Below are positions 33,903 to 48,000 of a stretch of DNA of 64,000 bases, piece after piece; within the stretch, counting starts at the first letter, position 1, and the number at the start of each line of letters is the position of its first letter. Below the pieces are notes generated by a model that saw nothing but the letters and a program-made list of their open reading frames with translations, did no database searches and was not told where the DNA came from. The DNA is from Polychytrium aggregatum. Lineage: Eukaryota > Chytridiomycota > Chytridiomycetes > Polychytriales. The translations under genes were made by a program, and so were the position numbers. The stretch lies in contig NW_026516316.1 in NCBI RefSeq assembly GCF_025602895.1, forward strand, positions 62,001 to 126,000. The letters are read 5' to 3'.

Positions 33903-33992
33903 AGGCAGAAGCAAGATATATCAAAGCAACAGCAGGATATATCAAAGCAAAAGCAGGATATATCAAAGCAAAAGCAGGATATATCAAAGCAG
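33903..33992. repeat. 18-bp minisatellite
   Basis: Four copies of AGGATATATCAAAGCAAAAGC-like units, the first and last diverged. Confidence 0.85.
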
Positions 33993-34645
33993 AGACAGAA
34001 GCAAGAGCCACAACGACAACGAGGCGGACAGGCTCGCTGAGATCCAGTCCGGGAGTGTTGCTGCTCAGACACCATCTTGTGGCCAGCGGCGCTCTGCTGA
34101 TAAACCAGACGAGGGTGCGGCTCAGAAGTGGGTCTCGGCGACAGATGGTGTTATGGACAGAGATTTGCGGGTGTGAACGGGGTCGGTATGATGGGGAGGA
34201 CTGCTACGACAACCGCCAGTCGAGAAGACCAACCCCATATCGATTGCGGATCAATATCAAAGATCAAAGCCAAGATCAAGTATCAAAGACAGATCAAAGA
34301 TCAAAGCCAAGATCAAGTATCAAAGCTAATTTCCACCACAGACCAAAGCCAAGACGATTGAAAAAAACGGACCCCACGTGATGCCGAGCCAGCCAATCGG
34401 GGCCAGCGGCCTCATTCGATCCGGCTGCGTCCTGGATCCAGCCGAGTCGCCTCCTCCTTTCGCCACCCGACTCCATCTCGATCTGTCCCTTCGAACCACA
34501 TCGATCAGCCAAAGCATCGATCAGCCAAAGCATCGATCGCAGCCGTCGGCATTCCCCTTTTTCCGGCTATCAGCACCGCCATTACCATCAACACCAGCAG
34601 AGCCAAACCACATATTCCAAGTTCTCTCAATCTCCTCGTGAAAAC

Positions 34646-37022
<2,377 letters not shown>

Positions 37023-38253
37023 TTCACCATCGTGTTGTCCAAGATACACGGAGAAGGGATTATCGAGCTTCCTATGGTCGCAACGACACCAAACACCTGT
37101 TCCGACGTCGAATTGCCGCACCACCACCAACACAGGCGCTGCGCTCTCTCGCATGCGTGTATGCACACGGCAACCCCATGTCAACGACGGTGGATTCGTA
37201 TGCTTCGTGGCCATTTGACGGATTCTGCTCAAATCGAGACTGCATGGATATCTGGTGCCTGCTATTTTTGATGGGTCGCATTCACTTCGCGGTTGAACAT
37301 TGTCAGCCGTAAGATCTCGGTGCAGCCATCTAGTGTCGTCGATGGCGATTGCGATAAACATGTATATTCGGACTCCCGCGAGTGTTCCACGATTGATGCT
37401 GGCAGATGTCCCGCGGTGGCTCTGCGGTGGCCATTGATGATCATCGGCCATCGTCAGTCGACACCCTATCTCCATGTGCTCCCCCCCCTTCCATCCACTG
37501 CGCTCGTTGCCGATCCGCCGCTGTGCAGTATTACCATCACTCCCACCCATGCCAGCACCCGTTGCCCCCTTGGCGATGGCCGCGCCCCAATTGGACGGCT
37601 GGCCACCCCCAAACACATCGCTTTGTCGACCCCACACGGCGCTCTCCAAGCTCGATCCTCATCTCGTTTTCGTCCGTGTGCCCTTCCACCAGTCCTTTGC
37701 GCTGCCTTCCCCACCGTCGTCTTGATCTGTATCCACTGCGATCTCTGTTGCAGTGTCTTCTTGCACGCTGCTCCCCCCCCCCAAGTTCCGTCTCAAGCCC
37801 AACCTTTGTTGCATCGCCTGTCTGCAGTCTCGTTCAAGAGCCAACTGCCCCAGCCCGGCCAAACCGGTACATTCGCCGTTTCATACTTATGCAGATTCGC
37901 TGGCTCTGCGGAATGCTATCGCCGTCAAGAGAGAGGGGGGGGGCATGTTCTTGCCCTCGTCCTTCCCGGCACTGCGGTCTATTCACACCCGTTGGTTGCT
38001 TCAAATGGATTCCCTCATCCCCATTTCCATTTGCGCTGCGATGCTCCGATTCACTCTCTTCGCATTCCGCTCGACTAGCTCGTACCGATTGTGCGCATGG
38101 CCTCTCCCTTGACCCCCATGTCTCTTCCTGTGCGTGCTCGTTTATTCCTGTATCGCCAACCCGTTAACCTCGCTTCCGTATCGCTGACAATATCGCCGCT
38201 TTCGCATTGACCGTCGGTCAATCCTCTCGCTTAGCGCATTTCCATCGGCATCC
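37023..38253. other. intergenic, NKAP-like to VAM7-like
   Basis: About 1.2 kb. It is pyrimidine-rich from 37440 on the plus strand, as expected for a fungal promoter and leader. No gene is recognised; the open frames lack domains. Confidence 0.5.
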
Positions 38254-39558
38254 ATGACTGAGCTCATATCCTCTGTCGTCATCAACGCTACCGAGGTGCG
38301 AGAGTCGCCCTCTCGCCATGTCGTCTATCAACTTTCCATCCGCACGCCCAGTCGGTCCTGGACGGTCTGGCGCCGCTACTCCGAGTTCGAAACCCTGCAT
38401 TCGCTACTGCGAGAGCTCTCGCCGACACCCTTCGGCTTGCCCCCAAAGTCCTTTTCCATCTGGGGCAACACCCTCTCAGATCCATCCAAGGTCGAAGCCC
38501 GCCGCCTCGGCCTCGAGACTTACGTGCAGACCATCCTCAACCACGAGAACGATTTGTGGAAGACGTCCAAGGCGTGGTTTGACTTTATAGCCCTGCCCGA
38601 GTCCTCTCGCCGCCTCAGCATCCTCGGCAGGACCCCGTCCAACGGTGGTGGCAATCCCACCGACCCGGCCGGTGTCGTCGCCAGCGCCCCGGTCGACCGC
38701 CCGCTGTACACCACCGAGTCCTGGATGGACGAGCTCCGGGATATGCAGCAGTTCTGCAAAGAAATCCGCACCAAGATTGCTGCCCGCGACCGGTTTGCTC
38801 AGGCAGGCGACACTGCCTCGATGCAGTATGCGTCGATGCAGGGCAAGAAGGGCCTCGGCGTGGTCTCAACCCGCATTTCCGATCTTGAATATGCCCTGGC
38901 CCAGCACAAGCCCGCCCCGGGCCAGGGCCGTCCGTCCTCGGTTTCGTCCGGCGAGCCCGCTGCCCTGCAGCGTTTGCCCTCGGCCACCCGCTCGACTGTC
39001 CTGACTGCCGGCGAGTACAGCCGTCGTCAGGATTTGCTGGACAGCCTCAAGGAAGAGCGCGACGTCCTCTCCAAGTTGCTTTCCAGCAACCCATCCGTCT
39101 ACCGGCAGCCCCGAGTCGATTCGGCCGAGCGAAACGCCCTCCTTGGGTTTGGGTCGATCGGAGCTGGTGGCTACTCGAGCTCCGTCTCCACTAGTCCAAA
39201 TGAGTCATTTGGCACTGTTCCGACGGGTTCGTCAGCGGCCTCGTCGACCGCCCGGCCGAACAATACGACGCCGCCGCGGTCGACTCGACGATTCGGCCAG
39301 CCCAAAGAAACCGAGCAGACACGCGCGCTTGACCAACAGGGTCTCCTGCAGCTGCAGAAACAAACGATGAACCAGCAGGACCAGTCCGTCGATATGCTGT
39401 CTTCGATCCTTCAGCGGCAGAAGCAAATTGGCCTCGCCATCTCGGACGAGCTCGATACGCAAAACTCGCTTCTTGAAGATCTTGATGAGAACGTCGATCG
39501 GGTGGGTCGGAACTTGAAGAAGGCAGACAAGCGACTGGCCAATGTGCGAAAGGGCTAG
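38254..39558 (+). CDS. VAM7: Vam7-type PX-domain Qc-SNARE
   Basis: A single exon of 434 residues. The N-terminal PX domain (about residues 5-115) has the RRYSEFETLHSLL phosphoinositide-binding region and the proline loop LSPTPFGLPPKS. A long middle linker is rich in Ser/Pro. The C-terminal SNARE motif (about residues 370-432) has the central-layer Gln in DELDTQNSLLEDLDENVDRV and no membrane anchor. This is the arrangement of Vam7, the soluble Qc-SNARE for vacuole and late-endosome fusion, recruited through PI3P. The ATG lies in a clean context after a pyrimidine-rich leader. No intron, unlike most neighbours. Confidence 0.94.
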   Translation: MTELISSVVINATEVRESPSRHVVYQLSIRTPSRSWTVWRRYSEFETLHSLLRELSPTPFGLPPKSFSIWGNTLSDPSKVEARRLGLETYVQTILNHENDLWKTSKAWFDFIALPESSRRLSILGRTPSNGGGNPTDPAGVVASAPVDRPLYTTESWMDELRDMQQFCKEIRTKIAARDRFAQAGDTASMQYASMQGKKGLGVVSTRISDLEYALAQHKPAPGQGRPSSVSSGEPAALQRLPSATRSTVLTAGEYSRRQDLLDSLKEERDVLSKLLSSNPSVYRQPRVDSAERNALLGFGSIGAGGYSSSVSTSPNESFGTVPTGSSAASSTARPNNTTPPRSTRRFGQPKETEQTRALDQQGLLQLQKQTMNQQDQSVDMLSSILQRQKQIGLAISDELDTQNSLLEDLDENVDRVGRNLKKADKRLANVRKG

Positions 39559-40235
39559 TGATCACCGTAAGTGCTCTTATCGGAGATGGGGAGGGGCGTT
39601 AAAGGCCGCTCGCTGTACTGGACGCTCGGCTGGACGCCGTTTGTGAGCATTTCCTGATCCGCATGACTGGGATGGGTGAGCTGTTGAGTACCCAAGAGAT
39701 CTTGATATCTGAGATGTACTGGATGGCTGACTGGCTTTGGTTCCTCGGTGCCATTTGATCCCTTGAGGGGTGGGCAGGTTCCTGTTGGTTCACTGCTGCA
39801 AGGGTTTGCTTCATGCATTTTAACCGAATGCCGTTCTTGGCTCCTCTCCGGTTCCGAATATGCTGGGCTGGAAATCACTTGTTCAGCAGCCTTGATCCTT
39901 TATCGGATCAATTCATCACTACCGGCCGACCTGCCGATCGACCAACCGACCAATTGCCCGCGTCGCATCGCTCAGTCATGACCACCCCTCCCCTCCAACT
40001 GTTTTGGCCCTTGACAGCCGTTGCTTTCGCCAGTGCGGCTGTGCGCTCTCTTCCTATCTTGCCCTCCTTTCACGTCTATGTACCTGTCGATCCCATTATC
40101 GACCGTCATGGTTCCCTTGACTCCACAACTAGCCGCCACACCGAGCCATCCGCTATGTTTGGGAGGAGATCGGTGTATACAGCCGGCCAAGCCTGCTCAA
40201 CAAACTAAAATCCCAATAAATACATTTTTTTTTTA

Positions 40236-40320
40236 TTGCTGCTGTCGTTGCTATCGTCGTTGCTATCGTCGTTGCTATCGTCGTTGCTATCGTCGTTGCT
40301 ATCGTCATTGCTATCGTCGT
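40236..40320. repeat. 12-bp minisatellite (CTATCGTCGTTG)
   Basis: Seven tandem copies with one G-to-A change in the sixth unit. Confidence 0.95.
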
Positions 40321-40859
40321 TTCGCAACGCAGAGACGTCTATTTTTAAAGGAGCATGACGCTTGCTGCAGCTCCGGATTTCGATTCATACGCTTTCTCGA
40401 CCTGGTGGGAGGGATGGGTCCGGGCTCGCTCGGCCAGGTCTCCATTTCGAACGAGACGATGTGCCCTATTGTTTATTCAACAGGTTGTACAGTCAATCCA
40501 GGGAGAAACTGGACAATCACTTTCTGGCATCAGAGGCCTGGAGCCTACTGACCTGCGATTGTTTGCCGTCCCGGTTGGCAATCTTTGTCTTGTTGATTTG
40601 GGAAGTATGGCCTTGAATACACTCGGTCGATATCCTGTGTCGATATGGGAGTGTGGTGCATTCACTCGATGTGTGCGGGTGGTGCATTCACTCGATTCTC
40701 TGGACAGCTCCATGGTGTATCGATATCAAGATACTCGGCCTTCTCGAGTCGCTTGGCTTCCCGACAATGTGAGAATACCTGGAGATCGAGTCGCTTGAAT
40801 CGCCGTCGCCTGGGTGGTGTCTTTCGCTTGCAGGGAGCCATCTGTGCGAGAAAGCGTCC

Positions 40860-40985
40860 TTGGTTCAGATCCAGAAGCACATCACTGAATGGTCATACCC
40901 AGCGCGCGATGTTTGGGGCAAGAGAATACTTGTTCAACGACCAAAATCCGTTTTTTATTGGATTGGCTGTAAGCTACCTGTAATG
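40860..40985 (-). mobile_element. dispersed degenerate sequence, copy 2 (partial)
   Basis: The stretch AATGGTCATaCCcaGCGCGCGAT, the following TTGTTCAACGACCAAAATC and TATTGGATTGGCTGT align with 51160-51255 at roughly three of four bases. The minus strand is the sense of copy 1. Function unknown. Confidence 0.45.
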
Positions 40986-41460
40986 AACAAGAGCGAGCAT
41001 TTGGAGCGATTTGGGACCGCACAGCATCCAACTTTGACAATAAACAGCATTGGGTGCTTTGCGGATGTTCATTGTGCCGTATCATATATATTACAATTGA
41101 AAGCTATCAAAGTCCGGTCGGCCATAGTTCCGTGAACAATGCCCCCTGGTGATCTGAATTGTTTGTGATGGTCGAGGGCCACCAATGGGCGATGATCTGT
41201 CTCTGTCTCATCTCATCTCATCTCTGATTCGCACGTGGCCGGCCATCAGCAACAATTGGTTTCGAACGAAGTTTCCACTATCCGCACCGTATCGCTTTCC
41301 CCCCCCTTTTCTTCTTCCTCACAGACAAGCTATATATTCACCCTGCGATCCGGATGGATTTCTTCCGCCTACCACATCCCTCGGCGTCGAAACCTCAGCA
41401 CTCTGCTGTCCTTCTGCTCCTGTCCTCTCCAGCACACTTTGCTCGACCGTCCCTATCGCG

Positions 41461-44400
41461 ATGATGATCTTGAGTGCCGCCAGTGCAGTTCTTTGTGCCA
41501 CTCTTGCAGTTGCTCAGGCAACTTCATCCCCATTTGTCATCGAGGTGAGCCAAGCAAGTTGTACATCTGCTTCATCGAATGTACGCCTTCGGTCCGGTGG
41601 CTCAGAGTCTCACGCTGCGTCCATGTTCAGGAAGCGTCCATTTTCAAGATACAGAACGCCTTCGCATCCGGGGCCCTTACCTCTGCCCAGTTGGTGCAGT
41701 ACTACATCAACAAAGCCTCTGACCCAGTAAGTACCCGCTGCCTCGTCTGCATTTCGAGTGTTTGCCAGGCTAACGATAAACCCACCCTCGACCACAGAAA
41801 TATCGTGCATTGAACTCTATTCTTGAGATCAATCCCGACGCCTTGGCCTTGGCTCAGGCGGCCGACAGCGTCGTATGTATTTTGCAATTGGTTTTTGTCG
41901 CTCTCTTGCTGGGTGACCTTGGCCTCACATCTCTGGTCTGTAGAGAGCAAACTGCCAGAAGCAGGGTGCGTACTGCAACCTCGGACCGCTCCACGGCATT
42001 CCGATCCTTCTCAAGGTAAGCATGCAATGCGAATTGGCCCGATCAATTGCTGCTCAGCCTCGAGCCGATTTCCAACTAATCTTTGAAGCTTGCCGGGAAC
42101 AGGATAACATCGGAACGGGTGACAAGCTCAATACCACGGCAGCCTCTTATGCTTTGCTGGGATCAAAGACACAGGACTCGTTCATAGCCTCTCAGCTCAG
42201 AAAGTCGGGCGCAATCATCTATGGAAAGGTACATGGTCATCCCCGACTGCTCCCCGCTATGATCGTTTTGTATGTGACCTTGACTTGGGTAACTAACCAC
42301 TCGTCTGCCGGTTGATGCCGATTTAGGCTGCAATGTCAGAGTGGGCTGGGTGGAGAAGTATGGCCCCCGATTTCAACGGCTGGAATCCCCGCGGTGGACA
42401 TGTCATTGTAAGTTGGCTATCTGTTCACGTCCACGCCGAGATCACTCTTTGTCGCAATCGACAGGCAGCACTTTGCGGCAGTCTTCACCAACGAGGGGGC
42501 TAACAAAGATTCCCTGTCGCTGGTTCTTCAAGAATCCGTATGTTACGGATGCCACGCCATGCGGCTCCAGCGCCGGCTCTGCTGTGGCAACCACATCAAA
42601 CTTGATTACTGTCTCTCTCGGAACCGAGACAGACGGGTCCATCATCTGCCCATCGGCCGTCAATGGTCTCGTGGGCTTGAAGCCAACCGTGGGACTGACT
42701 TCCAGAACGGGCGTCGTTCCGCTCTCCCATCATCAGGACTCTGTGGGTACGTGGCCCTTGCTCGCCTCCGTGTGGCATTTTGCTGGCCAGCGATCGCTGT
42801 TGTCATACTTTGGCGCAAGCGTCGGGCTGACAATTTGTGTCGCTTGCAGGACCGATTGCTCGAAGCGTCGCTGATATTGCCGCTGTCATGGATGCCATTG
42901 TCGAGACCGATCCATCCGACCCTGCCTCTAAGGGTACTCAGGGCCGTAAGCCTGTCAGCTACACCCTCAGCCTCATTTATGGAACCCGCGGACTGGGCGG
43001 GGCACGCATCGGCGTCGTCGATAACACCTTTGACCCCGTTGGCGATGCGTTCGAGTACGATGTCGGCCAGCAAACCATATCAGTTCTGACCAATCTTGGT
43101 GCCTTTGTCAAGCATGTCAATACCTCGAACATTGACGTAAGTTGTCTCGACCGAGCTCGCAGAGAACACTTGTCTACGCCCCTCGGACCCAAGATAATTG
43201 CCGTTTGCTCAATACACTACGTTGTCTTGTTGGTGTAGCTTTCGTTTGAATTCGAGAATCTGGCCACGGATTTCAAAATGGATCTGAACCAATACCTGAC
43301 CACCATCACCAACTCGCCCATCAAAAACATTGACGGTGAGTGGAGATTGTGTGCATCGGCAGTACAGTCGCATCGACCCCTGCTCATCCGCCTGCTACTT
43401 CAGATCTTGTTCAGTTCACACAAAATAATCCTTTGGAGCAAATCAAGACATATGACCAAGTAAGCCGCTCTTTCGTTGAGATCCGCAATCGCCAATCTCC
43501 ATTCGATTGAGGCCGATCTGACAGAGACGCTTTCTTATATACTCGGACATTATGCAGGAGCTTCTGCTCAAGTCCCAGAACAAAACCGGATACTCTGACC
43601 CGGTCTACATTAGCGGAGAGAACTCCCGCCAGCTTGCGAAGCAGCAAATTATAAATGTAAGTGGGCAACGATACGTAGATTTCCATTCTCTGGCCATCGA
43701 TCTCGATGATTCTCGCGATGGGTCCCTTGATGGGTCTCTTGGTGATACTGTCATTGAGCTGCCGATGGTGCTGTCGATGTCATATCGTGGATGATGACTA
43801 TAGTCCACATTGGCTGATGGCGGAACCCTTGCCTCAATTACTGGTCCGGATTATTGCCGCACTCAGCTCTTCACTCAGAATGGTCTCGATGTGCTCTACT
43901 CAGCCGGAGTCAGCACGTCGTTTATTTCGATTGCGGCTACTCTCGGGTAAGTCCATTCACCGCCAGTCTATGGCCTTTGGCGCTGCACTGACGCTGCACC
44001 GACGTCCTAGCGCTCGCCGGTATCCCGCTCTCGACCGGAACTGGGACAGGGTGTGTATATGACCATTGAGTAACACAATTTTTTATTTTATGTTCTTTTT
44101 TTTTTTATATTACTATCGTGGGACCGACCTCCTACTCTGGTTCTCACTACCTCCACCCAGTCTGCCTATCATCACTGTGCCAGTCACCACATCCAACCTT
44201 TACCTTACCACCATGTTCACCTCTGCCAAGCTCTCTCAAAAGGCGTTCCCGATTGGCATCTCACTCATCGGGTTGCCTTACTCTGAGGGCAAGCTGATTC
44301 AGGTTTGTGTTCTTATCGATCAGTGCATTTATTCTGCATTGCTCGAGACATAAGCTCACCATTATCCGCCTTGATCGGCGTTTCGGTATCAGTACGCTTA

Positions 44401-44473
44401 TGCCATCGAGCAGCAGACCAAGGCTCGCTTCCAGCCTGGCTTTGTCAGCGAAGTCGGTGCTCCTTACCCTTGA
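41461..44473 (+). CDS. secreted amidase-signature family hydrolase
   Basis: Fourteen exons: 41461-41544, 41631-41726, 41798-41872, 41944-42015, 42103-42228, 42327-42407, 42533-42746, 42850-43136, 43239-43335, 43404-43459, 43558-43656, 43804-43946, 44161-44302 and 44393-44473; 550 residues. A signal peptide (SAASAVLCATLAVAQA) precedes the domain. The Ser-cisSer-Lys triad is visible: Lys in PILLKDNIGTGD, the Gly/Ser loop TPCGSSAGSAVA, and the nucleophile loop LGTETDGSIICPS. The end has LPIITVP and FPIGISLIGLPYSEGKLIQ. Amidases hydrolyse carboxamides; the substrate is unknown, and a signal peptide suggests extracellular nitrogen scavenging. A spurious 40-nt exon (44011-44050) was discarded because omitting it restores phase. 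Confidence 0.93.
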
Positions 44474-45040
44474 AAAGGGCATCTCGGACCCGGCGCTCAG
44501 CTCCACGATGAATATTCGAGGATCTACCCCAAGGCCATTGCACACCTATCGCTATCGTCTTGGCAAACAGAGTCGCTGTTGAAATCACATATGCCCGCTC
44601 CTCTCGTAGAGTGGAAGGCGACGTCCTGTCTTCGCGATGGAACGACGTTCTCGTATCCAAATACAAATACAAATATTGGCAAACGATTCATCCATTCCGG
44701 CGGGTAGTTGCGGCGCAGATGGTGCGGCTCTGGGTCCCGATCGCAGTTTTGCGGCCAACAGCTGCGTGATTAGTGAATGATGCTTCAGGATATACTGCGA
44801 ATCATGATCACCTTGTGATCACCTTGTGCGGACATTGGTCTGTGTATTGGTGTTCCAAAAAACAAAAGGACCATGGTACGATGCATCACATGGCAGAAGA
44901 TCGCACTTTGCTCTGCGAGCTGCTTTGCCAAGATATACGACTTGGACAGCCGCTCGCTACAGCCTTGACGAGCATACCGCTCACGGATTCGGGATCGGCT
45001 CAACGGAGCGCCCACATCGCGTGGTCGAAGATGGCTTGTA
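44474..45040. other. convergent intergenic gap
   Basis: 567 bp between amidase and DBF4 stops; nothing coding seen. Confidence 0.5.
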
Positions 45041-48000
45041 CTAGGCATAGTTCAACCTGACCGACTTTTTCGAAAAGTTGACTCGGACGAAAATTCGCGC
45101 GTCTCCCTCTGGCGATTCAGCCACCTCTCTCTCCCTTTGTGCCAGTCCGAGGGTCGAGTTTGGGCACCCTTCCGTAGTGGCCGTCGCATGGCCATTTTGG
45201 TGAGCAGCCTCGCCAGTCTTGCCCGAGCGTGTTCCTGATTGGCTCGTTCTCCGCGACGAGCGCCGCGTCTGTCTCTGCACATCATCTTTTCGGATGGCTG
45301 GGTCAGAGGTAGCCGCAGGCTCGTAGTCGACCATTGCTGATGGCTCCGTCGCTATGACGCTCTCGCGAGGCGACTCCGCCATAGGCTCGAGGTAGTCGAG
45401 TATATCGATCTGCAATCCAGGAAGGCTGGGTCCAGACGCAGAGTTGGATAGAATCTCTTTGCCATCATGGCGCTGGATATGTTCCGGCTTAGGGGCTTTA
45501 GGTGTGTTGCCATCGGTATCTTGGTCATCCTTGCAAGTTATTTGAGCAAGCGGTTGCGCTTTATGGGTCGAGACGCCACGCTCGCCGCTGGCCATGTGGA
45601 TAAACGGCTGCTTCAGGAGGGAGTCAGTATCGATATCGGACGTTGAAGTTGTCGAGATCTTGTCAGCCTTGCTAGGTCTTTGCCGACTGCGTCGAATCTG
45701 TCTCACGTCAAGACGATGGGCCGATTCCGCCTCTTCCTCAGAGGTCGAGCGGGTATCCACGTTTCCATCCAAGTTGCTGACCAGATTGTCGTATATCTTC
45801 AAGTACGATTGCTTGGGCTCGTCGAGGTCAGACGAGGTGTCTGATGACACAGCGGACGCAGAAGTCATAGTGGACACAGCAGACACAGCAGACACAGCAG
45901 ACACTGAGGACATTGAGGACTCTGGGTCAGAGCTTCGGTTGATTGCGCCATCCTTTGATCTGTTACGCTTCAGGCTTGTGGGCCGCGCTAGAGTTTGATC
46001 GTTTACAGCGTCGCCTGTGCTGGATTTGGAGTTGTCGCACAGCGATTGACGATCGGCACCCAATGCCCGCAATGAGTCATGGGTCAAAACAGAGTCTGAA
46101 TTTGTCGCCGCAGGCGGGCACTTGGCGGCTGGGCGGAGGACGCAGCGAATATCCTTTGCTTTCGCCGGGACGGTTGTGGGGACGGTTGTGGGGATGGTTG
46201 TGGGGACGGCTGTGGGGACGGTTGTCTCACTTCCGCGAGATCTATGGACGCTGGTGATGCAGAGTGTATCAGATGGGTGCCCGGGATCTGCGGATATGGG
46301 CATGAGGTCCACGTTTCTGGTGAGATAGGCCTCCACACCAAAGGGAATTTCTACTGCCATCGTAGGCGAGTTTGAAGGCCATTTGTGGGGTTGAATGGCG
46401 GCTGTATCGATCTCCAGTCGAGCCGACCCAGACAGCATTGTGCCTGCGATCGAATCAGTAACCGATATCTTGCATTTATCGGCCGAATCGGGCGCTTCAA
46501 GAGACGATGTTCCGTAGTTTGGGAGGCGGTCGGTGTTGTCAGCGAGGCATGTTGAGGAGGAGGCGACGGCGCAGTTGCTTTCGAATGCTCCAACAGGACG
46601 CGAATGGCCCCGGGCGACCACCGTGGGGATTTTGAATGTCAGAGGCGGGGTTCTGCCCAATGCGGCAGAGAGTTGTGGATTACCACCAAACTTGGCGGCA
46701 TGAGGGCTTCCAAGCGAGCGGGGCACATGTGCCGTTCGAGATAGCCTCAAGGTCGGAGAGCGTAGCATGTCTCTCCCAGAGAAGGAAGAGTCAGTCGAAG
46801 GTTCACCTAGCGGGGCAAAGGCGCGTTTGTGCAAATGATGAGTAGGCGACAACGAGTGGGGCAAGGTCGAGAGGACTTCTGTTGCAAGATGTGAGGGTGG
46901 AACAAAGATGTTCTCTTCAAGGCGGTTATCAGTCTCGCTGACAGTCTCGGCCTTATCTATTTGCATGCTTGCCAGGCCACGTCCGGGACTCAGGAGAGGC
47001 TCAGGCCGGACGAGCACACAACCACGGTCGTTAGTTGTGTCTGCTGGAGCGAGGTTTGGTTGCGGTGGTTGGAAAGGGAGATTAGCTGGCTGGGCGCTGG
47101 CGAGGTCATAATATGGCCTGGGTATTTGCTGGAAGGTGTGGTGTTGCTCTTGTAAGTGAGCCTCGATCGATTCTTGAGGATATAGGCGCGTTTCGGATAT
47201 TCCCGTTTCTAGCTCGTTGTTGGCATCATCAATCGCATCCGCTCGTTTTGTCGAATCGTGCCACGGGTGATTTTCGTCGAGTTCGGGGCTTGACCTAGAC
47301 GGAGACGGGAGTGGCACTCGGACGATTTTCTCGCAAAGTGCATCGAGATCCCGAAACTTCTGATCGCACGAGCGAACGAACGACTGGTGTGTTGGGGTCA
47401 AAATATGCTTCCGAAACTCGTCATATTTTTCGTTGCAGTTTTCGCAGTATCCCGGTCGTTTATAAAATGACTTTCCCGTGAATCGGGGCGTGGGCTTGGT
47501 GGGTTTCAGGGACTTTCGTCCCGTTCGTTCCTGTGATGAGTTGGTTGGCCCCACATCTTCTGTTGTGTGGATATCGACCGCTGATAACTTGCGTTTTTGA
47601 CTTGTGCATGGCCTGGCCACTTGCGATGTTTTATCAAGGATGATGGTTCTATGTCCCAGTGAAGGAAGGGGAGCCCGGGTCTTGCCGCGAGAGTCTTTGC
47701 TCATGGTAAGCGTCCATGCGGATGTAGTGGCCATAGAAACGAGACCAGAAGCAGCCTGCGAGTTGCTAGCGCTTGCCATGCTTGTCATGAAGCGGTGCTT
47801 AGCATCTACATAGCTAGCGGAGGCATTTTCGTCTGCAATTGGGCCTTGCTCGTCCGCGCTTGTCCGGGATCCTTGCCGATGCTTCCCATCAATATCACCA
47901 TGCAGGTTGATATCCTGTGACTTCAGCGGGGAGAGGTCCTTTCCAGTCGGTTGCTTGCGAGATCGAGCCTGGTCGTGAGGGACAAAGATCGAGAGGTGGC

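Larger units (their letters stand above)
32674..34645. other. divergent intergenic region with several microsatellites
   Basis: Nearly 2 kb without a supported gene. It contains GGATGG-rich sequence (32870-32980), a CAT trinucleotide array (33598-33641), an 18-bp AGCAGGATATATCAAAGC-type repeat (about 33903-33992) and a GATCAAAGCCAAGATCAAGT repeat (34240-34330). The last part contains the NKAP-like promoter, with CATCGATCAGCCAAAG doubled at 34500-34532. Confidence 0.5.
39559..41460. other. intergenic with 12-bp repeat and a dispersed-element relic
   Basis: 1.9 kb without a supported gene. It holds an exact CTATCGTCGTTG array (40236-40320) and the second copy of the HTH-bearing dispersed sequence (about 40860-40985). 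Pyrimidine-rich sequence 41290-41450 is the amidase leader. Confidence 0.5.

Noticed and set aside
37293-38167. Plus-strand frames of 253-261 codons between NKAP-like and VAM7-like genes
   Set aside because: Low-complexity Pro/Ser/Cys-rich translation of a pyrimidine-rich promoter region, no homology pattern.
44011-44050. A possible amidase exon encoding AGIPLSTGTG in a neighbouring frame
   Set aside because: Including it breaks the reading phase by one base; skipping it joins exon 12 to exon 13 in phase and gives the usual GLPIITVP motif.
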